A DNA stretch of 64,000 bases from the NCBI GenBank assembly GCA_043788745.1, contig JAYVTO010000123.1:1-64000 (forward strand). The letters run 5' to 3'. The stretch comes from JBBQWZ01 sp043788745 (GTDB lineage: Bacteria > Acidobacteriota > Terriglobia > Bryobacterales > Bryobacteraceae). Positions 50,373-58,021 of this stretch are shown here, one piece after another; position 1 is the first letter of the stretch; each line of letters opens with the position of its first letter. A program made the position numbers and the translations under genes. The notes under the pieces are model-generated. The model saw only the letters and a program-made list of their open reading frames with translations. It had not been told where the DNA came from and did not search any database.

Positions 50373-50714
50373 TTATCTTCCAGATGGCTGGATCGCAACG
50401 GTCGTCAAGGCTTTCCACCACGGCAGGGGTCCGCCTTCGGCGGCGATGTCGATGAGGGTAACGACAAGGACGACGCCAAGGACGACTTTCCAGAGGCCCG
50501 TCGATATTCCCCGTCGCGCCGTCCAGTAACCCGCGGCTGCGCAAAGGGTGGCGGCCAGGAGGAATGGCCAAACATGAGGGGCATTCATGATGTCCCTCGT
50601 GAGAAGCACCAGGCCTGAGGCGAGCCAAAGGATGACCTTCCAGCCCGAAGCCGATTTGGCCCGCCACTTCACCCATTCATACGCCGCCAACGAAAGACAA
50701 AATGCTCCGATCAT
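50373..50714 (-). CDS. small multi-pass membrane protein
   Basis: The protein is 113 aa from the ATG at 50714, preceded by GGAGG (4 bases). Hydrophobic segments lie at about 1-12, 26-38, 48-62 and 78-92. No family is recognised. It lies 116 bases after the ketosynthase stop on the same strand and may belong to that cluster. The longer overlapping frame upstream is a proline-rich shadow of the ketosynthase gene. Confidence 0.65.
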   Translation of the reverse strand: MIGAFCLSLAAYEWVKWRAKSASGWKVILWLASGLVLLTRDIMNAPHVWPFLLAATLCAAAGYWTARRGISTGLWKVVLGVVLVVTLIDIAAEGGPLPWWKALTTVAIQPSGR

Positions 50715-50829
50715 GCTTCCTCCCCGCGCAGCGGTGGGGCCTATCCAGGCTGTTCCATCTCGGCACGGCAGGCTGAGCCAGATAGGAGTTCCGCTTGAGG
50801 GACAGGATACTATAATATGCCCCGCCACA

Positions 50830-52038
50830 TTACCGAAACCGTTTGAAGGCCAGGACGGCATTGAGGCCGCCGAACGCGAAAGAGTTTGATAGGGCGGCCT
50901 CGACCTGAATGGTGCGGGCGGTGTTGGCGATGCAATCGACGGGGCAGACGGGATCGGGTTCGGTGAAGTTGGCGGTGGGTGGCAGGATGGCGTGATGGAG
51001 CGCGAGGGCGGTAGCGGCGGCTTCGAGAGCTCCGGCGGCGCCGAGGGCGTGGCCATGCATGGATTTCGTGGAGCTGACAAGCGGAAGCGTGGGGCCGAAG
51101 ACCTGGCCGAGCGCATCGCATTCGGTGGTGTCATTGGCGGCGGTGCCGGTGCCGTGGGCGTTCACGTAGCCGACTTGTTGTGGGACGAGATCGGCGTCGG
51201 CGAGTGCGGCGACGATGGCGCGGGCTGCGCCTTTCGCGGAGGGCTGGGTAATGTGATGGGCGTCGGCGGTCATCCCGAAGCCGGCGAGTTCGGCGTAGAT
51301 GGTGGCTCCCCGGGCGAGGGCGTGTTCGAGCGGTTCGAGGACGAGCATGGCTGCGCCTTCGCCGAGGATCAGGCCCCTGCGATCCTTCGAAAACGGCCGG
51401 CATGTATCCGTCGACACGACACGCAGCGCTTCCCAGGCACGCAGCGAACCGAGCGTGAACGGAGCTTCGCTGCCGCCGGCAATCGCGAGATCGGCGGCAC
51501 CGTTGCGTACCAGCCAGAAGGCTTGGCCGATGGCGTGGTTCGACGACGAGCACGCAGTGGCTAGTGTGAAGACCGGTCCGGTGATTCCAAACTCAAGCGA
51601 GATACGGCTGGCGGCGGCATTCGCCATCGACTTCGGAATTGAAAACGGCGGGAAGCGCGTTGCGTTGTGCGCGTAGAGATCGCGGTAACCAATCTCTTCG
51701 CTGGCTTGGCCACCCATGGCAGATCCCGTGGCGATCGCAGTACGCTCACGGAGTTCGTCGGTGAAAATGATTCCCGCGTCGCGTATCGCTTCGCGCGCGG
51801 CGACATTGCCGAACATCGCGAATCGATCGAGGAGGCTCGCGTCTCTCTCGGAGAAGTGATCCTCGAAGCGGAATCCGCGGACCTCTGCGCCATTGGGAAA
51901 TCGCGTAGTGCCGGCGGGAACGCAATCGAGCGGAGCGATTCCAGACCGGCCGTTGACAAGCGCGTTCCAGAACTCGACCGCCGTTGGTCCCAGCGCGGAA
52001 ATCACTCCGAGGCCCGTGATCGCGACGCGGCGAGTCAT
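50830..52038 (-). CDS. beta-ketoacyl-ACP synthase family protein
   Basis: The protein is about 402 aa from the ATG at 52038 (RRVAITGLGVISALG); an upstream frame is unrelated. It is a KAS I/II-type thiolase-fold enzyme with TACSSSNHAIGQAF near residue 160 (catalytic Cys), NAHGTGTAANDTTE near 295 (His) and MHGHALGAAGALEA near 333 (His). It condenses malonyl-ACP with an acyl primer. It is encoded after a dedicated acyl carrier protein, so a specialised fatty-acid, aryl polyene or similar product is more likely than housekeeping lipid synthesis. No matching reductase or dehydratase is nearby. Confidence 0.9.
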   Translation of the reverse strand: MTRRVAITGLGVISALGPTAVEFWNALVNGRSGIAPLDCVPAGTTRFPNGAEVRGFRFEDHFSERDASLLDRFAMFGNVAAREAIRDAGIIFTDELRERTAIATGSAMGGQASEEIGYRDLYAHNATRFPPFSIPKSMANAAASRISLEFGITGPVFTLATACSSSNHAIGQAFWLVRNGAADLAIAGGSEAPFTLGSLRAWEALRVVSTDTCRPFSKDRRGLILGEGAAMLVLEPLEHALARGATIYAELAGFGMTADAHHITQPSAKGAARAIVAALADADLVPQQVGYVNAHGTGTAANDTTECDALGQVFGPTLPLVSSTKSMHGHALGAAGALEAAATALALHHAILPPTANFTEPDPVCPVDCIANTARTIQVEAALSNSFAFGGLNAVLAFKRFR

Positions 52039-52102
52039 AGCCGTGGCGCGGCCTTCAGGTCGCGCGTACCAAACCCAACTCCTACAAAGGCTGCTCGGCG
52101 CA

Positions 52103-52378
52103 TTAGTCGCCCTTTTCGGCCAGGAGCTTCTCGACGCCTTCGACAGCGGCACGGACGGTCCGCAATTCCCTGGCTGCATCGTCCGGAATATTGATGTCGA
52201 ATTCGCCTTCGAGTCCGAACAGAAGATTGATCCCGTCGAGCGAATCGATCTTCAATTCTTCAAATGTGCTGTCGACCGTGATCGATTCGAGTGGAATCTT
52301 TTGGGCGTTCGCGATGACGCGGAAAACGCGCTCCGCTACGGATTCGGCTGCGGCGTTTGGGGTTGCGGATTCAGACAT
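52103..52378 (-). CDS. acyl carrier protein
   Basis: The 91-aa protein carries KIDSLDGINLLFGLEGEF, with the phosphopantetheine Ser in DSLDG. The first 13 residues are a Ser/Ala/Glu extension; the core is a normal four-helix ACP. Its start overlaps the end of the polysaccharide deacetylase gene by 43 bases, and the ketosynthase begins 64 bases after its stop. It should load acyl chains for that ketosynthase. Confidence 0.9.
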   Translation of the reverse strand: MSESATPNAAAESVAERVFRVIANAQKIPLESITVDSTFEELKIDSLDGINLLFGLEGEFDINIPDDAARELRTVRAAVEGVEKLLAEKGD

Positions 52379-53064
52379 AGCAATTCGGAAACGGTGACGA
52401 AACGAAATCCTCGATCTAGTAACAAGGGTATCGCGGATCGTAGGGACTCAATGGTAGACTCGATGTTCGGGGCCGCCTGCGTCGCGCGACCGTCGTGAAG
52501 GCAAAAGATCGCACCGCTGGCCGCGCCTTTCAGCAGTCGAGTCGCGACGGCATCGGCAGGCAGACGCCAGTCTTGCGCGATGGTCGTCCACATCACCCCC
52601 AGCAGGCCGAAATGAGCTTGCGCGGCGCGCAGGCCAAACCAGCGGACGCCGTACGGCGCGCGAAACAGTCGCGGTGTGCAGCCGGTTGCTTCGCGGATCG
52701 CCGCCTGAGCACGCGCGACCTCTTCAAGAATTGCCGGGGCGCGCATGAAGTGCAGGCGTGGATGCGTGTGCGTGTGATTGCCGATCTCGTGGCCGCCGTC
52801 CGCCACGGCACGCGCGATTGCCGGTAGGCGTTGCACGTTCGCGCCGCATTGGAAGAAAGTCGCGTGCACGTTGTGGGTAGCGAGCAGATCGAGCAGCCCT
52901 GGAGTGGATTCGCTGGGGCCGTCGTCGAAGGTAAGCGCGATCACCGGTTCGCTTGCTGACCCCCGCCACGCCGAAGGCGCGAAGACAGATGAGGCGCGTC
53001 CGCGGACAGCCCAGGCCGAGAAAGCCGCCGCGGCGGCAAGCGCCGAGGCGGCTTCGGGAATCAC
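52336..53064 (-). CDS. polysaccharide deacetylase family protein
   Basis: The protein is about 242 aa from the GTG at 53064, which overlaps the TGA of the enolase-type gene (GTGA); a GTG at 53070 is also possible. NodB-type motifs: ALTFDDGPSEST near residue 45 (Asp pair), GNHTHTHPRL near 95 (metal His residues), LFRAPYGVRW near 135 and LHDGR near 190. It removes N- or O-acetyl groups from a polysaccharide or similar glycan. The hydrophobic Ala-rich start may anchor it in the membrane. The end overlaps the ACP gene by 43 bases. Confidence 0.92.
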   Translation of the reverse strand: MIPEAASALAAAAAFSAWAVRGRASSVFAPSAWRGSASEPVIALTFDDGPSESTPGLLDLLATHNVHATFFQCGANVQRLPAIARAVADGGHEIGNHTHTHPRLHFMRAPAILEEVARAQAAIREATGCTPRLFRAPYGVRWFGLRAAQAHFGLLGVMWTTIAQDWRLPADAVATRLLKGAASGAIFCLHDGRATQAAPNIESTIESLRSAIPLLLDRGFRFVTVSELLCLNPQPQTPQPNP

Positions 53065-54293
53065 GACCACTTCTCGCTATGGTCTCCGCTGACAGCCCAG
53101 GTTTCGGCAGGAGAATCGAGGCGGAAGGTGGACCACGGTCCGGGGATCCACGGGTAGCGCCAGATCACGCTTTCGTCAATATCGACGCCGAGGCCGGGCG
53201 CACGAGAGAGCGTGAGTTCACCGCGATGGATCGCGAGAGGTTCTTTGAGGATTTCGGAGGCCAGCGGAAAGGGATACATGCCGGCTCCTCCGTCGTGGGT
53301 GTAACAAGGATATTCGAGCCAGCGAACAACAGATTCCGGCCAGCAGACGCCCAGTTGCGCGGCTGCGACCAGTTCGAGCGCGGTGCCCCAACTGTGAAAG
53401 GCGAAATGAAGCCCGGCGCGCGCGATGTCGGGGAACAGCCGGCGGGCAGAGGCGTAGCCGCCCTGGCAAACGACGTCCATCTGAACACAATCGACGCAGT
53501 TCGATTCAATAAGGTCGAGGAAGCGTAGTTCACTCGGTTCATGTTCGCCGCTCGCGATAGGGATGAGGTCGAGTTCGCGCAGTTTCGCGTAGGCAGCATG
53601 GTCGTCGGGCGGAAGAGGTTCTTCGAGCCACGCGATCCGGAAATCGACGAGCTGCTCGGCAAGGCGGGCCACGGTTTCCGGCGTGTAGCTCTTGTCGCCC
53701 ATCCGCCACCAGGTATGCGCATCGATCATGAGGTCGAAATCCGGCCCACAGGCCTCGCGCATCTTTCGAACGGTTTCGATATCCTGATCGGGCCCCATGC
53801 CTGGGCGCATTTTGTAAGCGCTGAACCCTAGCGCGCGGACTCCGGCGGCCTCGGCGGCGTGGGCCTCGGGCGATTGATACATTCCGGCGGAGCCGTACAG
53901 CCGGATGTGATCGCGGACCCGTCCGCCGAGCAACTCAGACACGGGAACGCCGCGCGCCTTGCCCATCAGGTCGTACAGCGCGACTTCGACCGAGCCGTAT
54001 ACTTTGTTGGTTTCCGCGTCGGTGCCTGCGCCTTGTTGAAACTGGATTCGCAGGGCATCGGGATCAGATAGCGTCCTTCCCGTGAGGAAAGGCGCAATGA
54101 TGTGGTCAATCGATTTCTTGGCGCGTTCGCTTGCCTGGCCGGGCGCGTAACCAGTGAAGCCGTCCGTCGTCTGCACGCGGATCAGCATGGCGTCGCGTTT
54201 GTTGATCGTTCGCTCTCCGCCGAAATAGCGCAGCTTCAACGGGTGCGGCAAGGGGTAGGAAAGCAGAAATGGTTGGACGGAGGAGATCTTCAT
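53061..54293 (-). CDS. mandelate racemase/muconate lactonizing enzyme family protein
   Basis: The 410-aa enolase-superfamily enzyme has an N-terminal capping domain (SYPLPHPLKLRYFGGERTIN) and a barrel with metal ligands in LMIDAHTWW near residue 192, AWLEEPLPPDD near 224 and ASGEHEPSE near 250. The second-strand lysine occurs as YKMRPG near 165. A histidine, HFAFHSWGTALE near 302, may be the general base. The superfamily abstracts a proton next to a carboxylate, as in sugar-acid dehydratases and racemases. It is the first gene of the ACP/ketosynthase cluster, translationally coupled to the deacetylase. Substrate unresolved. Confidence 0.92.
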   Translation of the reverse strand: MKISSVQPFLLSYPLPHPLKLRYFGGERTINKRDAMLIRVQTTDGFTGYAPGQASERAKKSIDHIIAPFLTGRTLSDPDALRIQFQQGAGTDAETNKVYGSVEVALYDLMGKARGVPVSELLGGRVRDHIRLYGSAGMYQSPEAHAAEAAGVRALGFSAYKMRPGMGPDQDIETVRKMREACGPDFDLMIDAHTWWRMGDKSYTPETVARLAEQLVDFRIAWLEEPLPPDDHAAYAKLRELDLIPIASGEHEPSELRFLDLIESNCVDCVQMDVVCQGGYASARRLFPDIARAGLHFAFHSWGTALELVAAAQLGVCWPESVVRWLEYPCYTHDGGAGMYPFPLASEILKEPLAIHRGELTLSRAPGLGVDIDESVIWRYPWIPGPWSTFRLDSPAETWAVSGDHSEKWS

Positions 54294-54378
54294 GCTGGGG
54301 CGTACGCCCGGTTAGCCTTCGTTTTGAGAGTAGCAAAAACGCAGGAGAAGTGCGTTTTCATTGGAGAAAACGAAAAGA

Positions 54379-54403
54379 GGCCGGATGCGCGAAGCATCCG
54401 GCC
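54379..54403 (-). terminator. rho-independent terminator of the molybdopterin-binding gene
   Basis: GGCCGGATGC (54379-54388) pairs perfectly with GCATCCGGCC (54394-54403) around GCGAA. Read on the minus strand the stem is followed by TCTTTTCGTTTTC, a T-rich tail, about 75 bases after the stop of the minus-strand gene at 54476. Confidence 0.85.
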
Positions 54404-54475
54404 GTCGGAGCACCCTTCGGCCGGTTTCGGAGGTGTCGACCGTTGGGATTTGAATGACTACGAACCAAACTTCCG

Positions 54476-55447
54476 TTAACTGAGGAGACCGCCGTGTCCA
54501 AGGCAGCCTACTTCCCAGCCCGAAACCCGATACCGGGCCAACATCGGCGGCAGGACGAGATCGACGACATTCTGTTTGGCGGAACGATAGCAACCCGGCG
54601 CCGAAAGTACCGGCACACCGTCGTGATAGCCGAGCAGGAAGAGATTGCCCGGTTCGACGGGCGCGAGGAAGCGCTCCAACTGGCACCCGATGCGCACCAT
54701 GGCACGGCCGATTGTATCTTCGGGGCCGGCGGGTGCCGTGGTGGATGCGACAATGACCACCGTTGGCTTGGCTTTTAGTAAATGCTGCATGGATCGGGCG
54801 ACTGCCGCCTCGTCCTCACTCGTGATGAGTACAAAGTTGGCTGCCGCTCCCAGGCGCTCGAGGCGCTGGGTCATGATGGGCTCGAACAACTGGCGGGCGC
54901 GATCACCGGAGCCAGGGTCGGAGTAGAGGACGCTAATCGTGGGCTTGCGAATCGGCCGTGCCTGCAGAATCGGGCCGCGCTCTTTCAAAATCGAGACGAT
55001 GGCGTCGAGCTGCGACTGCGCGACCGCGAAGGGTGAGCTTTTCACAGTTGCGACGCGCTGTCCAGCAGCCGCGTAGCTGAAATTCAGGCTGGTGGCAATC
55101 ACGACGCTCGAGGCGCAATTAATCTGGCGGAGGAGTTCGTCGTCGACAAGGACGCAGCAATCTTCGGTAGCGACCAGGTTCGCTCGGCCGCCGCTGGCCA
55201 GACGGATCTCCATACAGCCGCAGCCCATTTCGGCGGAAACCTGTCGGACGGCTTCGTCTTCCGAAGCTTCACCGTCCTCGAGTTGGGCGACCCAAACCTG
55301 GTTCATTCCTTCGGTGGAGAGAAGGCGAACGTCCTCATCGCTGAGTATATGCCCTTTGCCAAGCAGCTTTTTGCCGCCCGGCCGAAAGATCGTACAACTC
55401 AGGATCCGTCCTGTCGACTCCCGCACATCAACGGTTTGGGCTTTCAT
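54476..55447 (-). CDS. molybdopterin-binding (MoeA/MogA-like) protein
   Basis: The protein is about 323 aa from the ATG at 55447, which has GGGAG about 6 bases upstream; ATG 55468 is an in-frame alternative. An N-terminal segment (ESTGRILSCTIFRPGGKKLLGKG, then SDEDVRLLS) resembles MoeA/MobA-associated domains. The C-terminal half is the MoCF-binding fold, with LFLLGYHDGVPVLSAPGCYRSAK, a PGNLLLLG/APGC signature. Such proteins bind molybdopterin for cofactor insertion or maturation. No molybdoenzyme gene is nearby in the window. Confidence 0.8.
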   Translation of the reverse strand: MKAQTVDVRESTGRILSCTIFRPGGKKLLGKGHILSDEDVRLLSTEGMNQVWVAQLEDGEASEDEAVRQVSAEMGCGCMEIRLASGGRANLVATEDCCVLVDDELLRQINCASSVVIATSLNFSYAAAGQRVATVKSSPFAVAQSQLDAIVSILKERGPILQARPIRKPTISVLYSDPGSGDRARQLFEPIMTQRLERLGAAANFVLITSEDEAAVARSMQHLLKAKPTVVIVASTTAPAGPEDTIGRAMVRIGCQLERFLAPVEPGNLFLLGYHDGVPVLSAPGCYRSAKQNVVDLVLPPMLARYRVSGWEVGCLGHGGLLS

Positions 55448-55596
55448 CGGGTCTCCCGCATGGAACAAAATTTGGCGGCGTTGAGACGCGCGCTTGTTCT
55501 ATAGTGCGGGAGGGCCCAGAAAACTCTCAGGGAAATTTACTTGTTTTGCGATAAGTTGTTTCGGTGCGTGTAAACCCTGCAAACCTTGGAAGCAAA

Positions 55597-56142
55597 TTAT
55601 CGTAAGACAGGAAACCTTACAGGTTCAAATGCTTGGGTGACGATGGCGGCTGGAGCGGATTCGTACTCTGGTCTCTCTGGTCTTAAATGCAACAACATAG
55701 CAATCTCATCACACGCTTGAAACTTTGGGCAGCGCAAGCAGTCTCTCCAAGCTTTTAGGGGCAATTCTCCGCGATCAACGACACGGAAGCGGAGTTTTTC
55801 AAAGAATCCCTGGACATAGGTAAAGGCGAATAAGGAGTGAAGGCCGTGCTGATTGGACTCGTCGATTAACGATTCCACGATGCGGCGGCCCAGGCCGTTG
55901 GATTTTTGCGTAGGATCGACAGCGAGCGAGCGGACTTCGGCGGAGGTTGGCGTGTAGAAGTGTAATGCTCCGCACCCTAGGAGATGTTCGCCTTGCATAG
56001 CGACGGAAAAATCGCGGATATTTTCGGCCATTTCGAACTCGGTCCGCGGGAGCATGATGCCTTTGGCCGCATACTCGTTGATCAGGCGGAGCAGGGGTCC
56101 GATGTCGGCGAGCAGGGCTTTTCGGATAACAATATCTTTCAT
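55597..56142 (-). CDS. GNAT N-acetyltransferase, likely N-acetylglutamate synthase
   Basis: The protein is about 181 aa from the ATG at 56142, 10 bases after the argB stop. It has the GNAT acetyl-CoA loop SNGLGRRIVESL near residue 88 and an N-terminal INEYAAKGIMLPRTEFEM, which is typical of single-domain ArgA-type enzymes (as in Mycobacterium). An extra Cys cluster, CLRCPKFQAC, is present near residue 139. Position in argC-argB supports glutamate N-acetylation as the first arginine step. A generic GNAT role remains possible. Confidence 0.85.
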   Translation of the reverse strand: MKDIVIRKALLADIGPLLRLINEYAAKGIMLPRTEFEMAENIRDFSVAMQGEHLLGCGALHFYTPTSAEVRSLAVDPTQKSNGLGRRIVESLIDESNQHGLHSLFAFTYVQGFFEKLRFRVVDRGELPLKAWRDCLRCPKFQACDEIAMLLHLRPERPEYESAPAAIVTQAFEPVRFPVLR

Positions 56143-56152
56143 TTCTACCCCT

Positions 56153-56917
56153 TTATGCAAACACGTGCGTGCCGATTCTCTCGCCGCCTAAGAGTCGCGA
56201 AACAATTCCGGCGGTCGCGCCGGCTGCGATATGGATGCTGCGTCCGGGTTTGAGGGCGGCTAGCGCCGCCTCCAGTTTGGCTTGCATTCCTCCGACGGCG
56301 ATGCCGGTTTCGATGAGTTCGAGCGCCTGGGTCTTGGTAAGTTCGTGGAGCGTTTGCTCTCCGGCACCGCGGACGCCTTCGACGTCCGTTAGAAACAGCA
56401 GTCGATCCGCGGAGAACGCGACGGCGAGCGCGGATGCCATTTGGTCGGCGTTGACGTTGAAGATCCGACCCTGCGCGTCGCCGCCGACACAGGCGACGAC
56501 GGGGAGAAAACGATTGGCGGCCAGCAGGTCAAGCAAAGCGGCGTTTGAGTGGATAGGGCGGCCGACTGCGCCGAGTTCTTCGCTCCAGAGTTCGCAATCG
56601 AGGAGACCTGCGTCGAGGCCGCACAGTCCGACGGCGGGCGCGCCGTTTCGGACGAATGCGCCGACCAGAGCTTTGTTCACTGTACCCGCGAAGATCTTGA
56701 CCACCGCGTCGATCACTTCGGGCGTAGAGACGCGCAAGCCTCCGACAAACTTGCTTTCGACCCCGCGTGCGGCGAGATAGCGCGTCATTTGTTTGCCGCC
56801 GCCATGCACCACAACCACCTGGTGGTCCTGAGACGCAGCCGTAATTTCGGCAGCAAGGCGGTCGCGCGAGGCGGGATCGTCAAGCAGCGTTCCGCCGAGT
56901 TTGATGAGGATCTTCAC
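56153..56917 (-). CDS. argB: acetylglutamate kinase
   Basis: The 254-aa amino-acid kinase has KLGGTLLDD at the start, VVVHGGGKQMTRYL near residue 36, and NVNADQMASALAVAF near 152. It phosphorylates N-acetyl-glutamate. Its ATG overlaps the argC stop (ATGA, 56914-56917), so the two are coupled. It precedes the acetyltransferase gene by 10 bases. Length is typical for bacterial ArgB without the inhibitory N-terminal helix. Confidence 0.95.
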   Translation of the reverse strand: MKILIKLGGTLLDDPASRDRLAAEITAASQDHQVVVVHGGGKQMTRYLAARGVESKFVGGLRVSTPEVIDAVVKIFAGTVNKALVGAFVRNGAPAVGLCGLDAGLLDCELWSEELGAVGRPIHSNAALLDLLAANRFLPVVACVGGDAQGRIFNVNADQMASALAVAFSADRLLFLTDVEGVRGAGEQTLHELTKTQALELIETGIAVGGMQAKLEAALAALKPGRSIHIAAGATAGIVSRLLGGERIGTHVFA

Positions 56918-57936
56918 AGCAATCCTGCCGTTTCATCGAAGCCGAACGCGAGGTTCATGTTCTGGATGGCTTGGCCTGCAGCGCCTTTGGTCAGGTTGTC
57001 AATCGCGGCGACGACCACAGCGCGGCGTGTTGCGGGATCGAACGTGACACCGATGTCACAGAAGTTGGTGCGTTGGACGGCGCGGAGATCCGGGACTTCG
57101 CCGGGCTTGTAGAGGCGGACGAACGGCTCGTTCTTGTATCTCTGGCTGTAGATATCGAGCAACTGGGCGGCCGACGAAATTCCGGATGTCCGGAAGTAGA
57201 TCGTTTCGAGGATGCCGCGGTCGAGCGGCAGCAACTGCGCGGTGAAGCTGAATTCCGCCTCTTCGAGATCTGAATTCATGAGGACTTCAGGGACGTGACG
57301 GTGGTTGAGAATCGAGTACGCCGAGAAGTTCTCAGTAACTTCGCAGAAGCTGGTCTTGAGGCTGGGCTTGCGGCCCGCTCCGCTGACGCCGCTCTTGGCG
57401 TCGCAAACTATCCCAGCGGTGCGATCGATGGCTCCGGCGTCTACGAGCGGCCGGATGGCCAGGTTGGCGGCAGTTGGGTAGCAGCCGGGGTTGGATATAA
57501 GACGCGCGCCGCGGATGCGCTCGCGATAGAACTCCGGGAGACCGTAGACCGCTTCGGGGATCAGGCTGGCGGCCGTGTGCTCCTCTTTGTACCAGAGTTT
57601 GTAGGTGGCCGCGTCGGGGAAGCGGAAGGCGCCGCTGATATCGATTACCTTGACGCCGGCGTCGAGCAGGGGCCCGGCGGCCTCCATCGAGACTTCCGGT
57701 GGCGTGGCGAGGAAGACGGCGGCAAGGTTCTCGGCCTTTACCGCTCCTGAAGAGAAGGCGACGCGTGGCGCGGCCTTGGAGTCGATGGGCCCTGGGCGGT
57801 CCGATGCGTCGGCGCGGTGTTCGAGGAGGACGGCTTCGGCGTGAGGGTGCCGGGCAAGGAGGCGGACGAGCTCCTCGCCGCTATAGCCTCGGAATCCGAC
57901 GATGCCGACTCGGATCGGCGATGAGTAAATATGCAC
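56914..57936 (-). CDS. argC: N-acetyl-gamma-glutamyl-phosphate reductase
   Basis: The 340-aa protein has the dinucleotide-binding GIVGFRGYSGEELVRLL near residue 11, the catalytic SNPGCYPTAA near 150 with Cys, and a HRHVPE-type block (NHRHVPEVL near 212) with the active-site His. It reduces the ArgB product with NADPH. It is first in argC-argB-GNAT, whose overlaps show coupled translation. The start ATG at 57936 has no strong ribosome-binding site in view. Confidence 0.95.
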   Translation of the reverse strand: MHIYSSPIRVGIVGFRGYSGEELVRLLARHPHAEAVLLEHRADASDRPGPIDSKAAPRVAFSSGAVKAENLAAVFLATPPEVSMEAAGPLLDAGVKVIDISGAFRFPDAATYKLWYKEEHTAASLIPEAVYGLPEFYRERIRGARLISNPGCYPTAANLAIRPLVDAGAIDRTAGIVCDAKSGVSGAGRKPSLKTSFCEVTENFSAYSILNHRHVPEVLMNSDLEEAEFSFTAQLLPLDRGILETIYFRTSGISSAAQLLDIYSQRYKNEPFVRLYKPGEVPDLRAVQRTNFCDIGVTFDPATRRAVVVAAIDNLTKGAAGQAIQNMNLAFGFDETAGLL

Positions 57937-58021
57937 AGCTATGAATAATTATACTACGTCTTTGGGAGAACATTGGGTTCCGCGCGGTGCCCGCCAAGCC
58001 AGTCGAACACACGAACGGCGT

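Noticed and set aside
50715..51134. Extension of the 113-aa membrane protein to 253 aa
   Set aside because: The upstream part is Pro/Ser-rich and antiparallel-frame shadow of the ketosynthase gene; the ATG at 50714 has a good ribosome-binding site.
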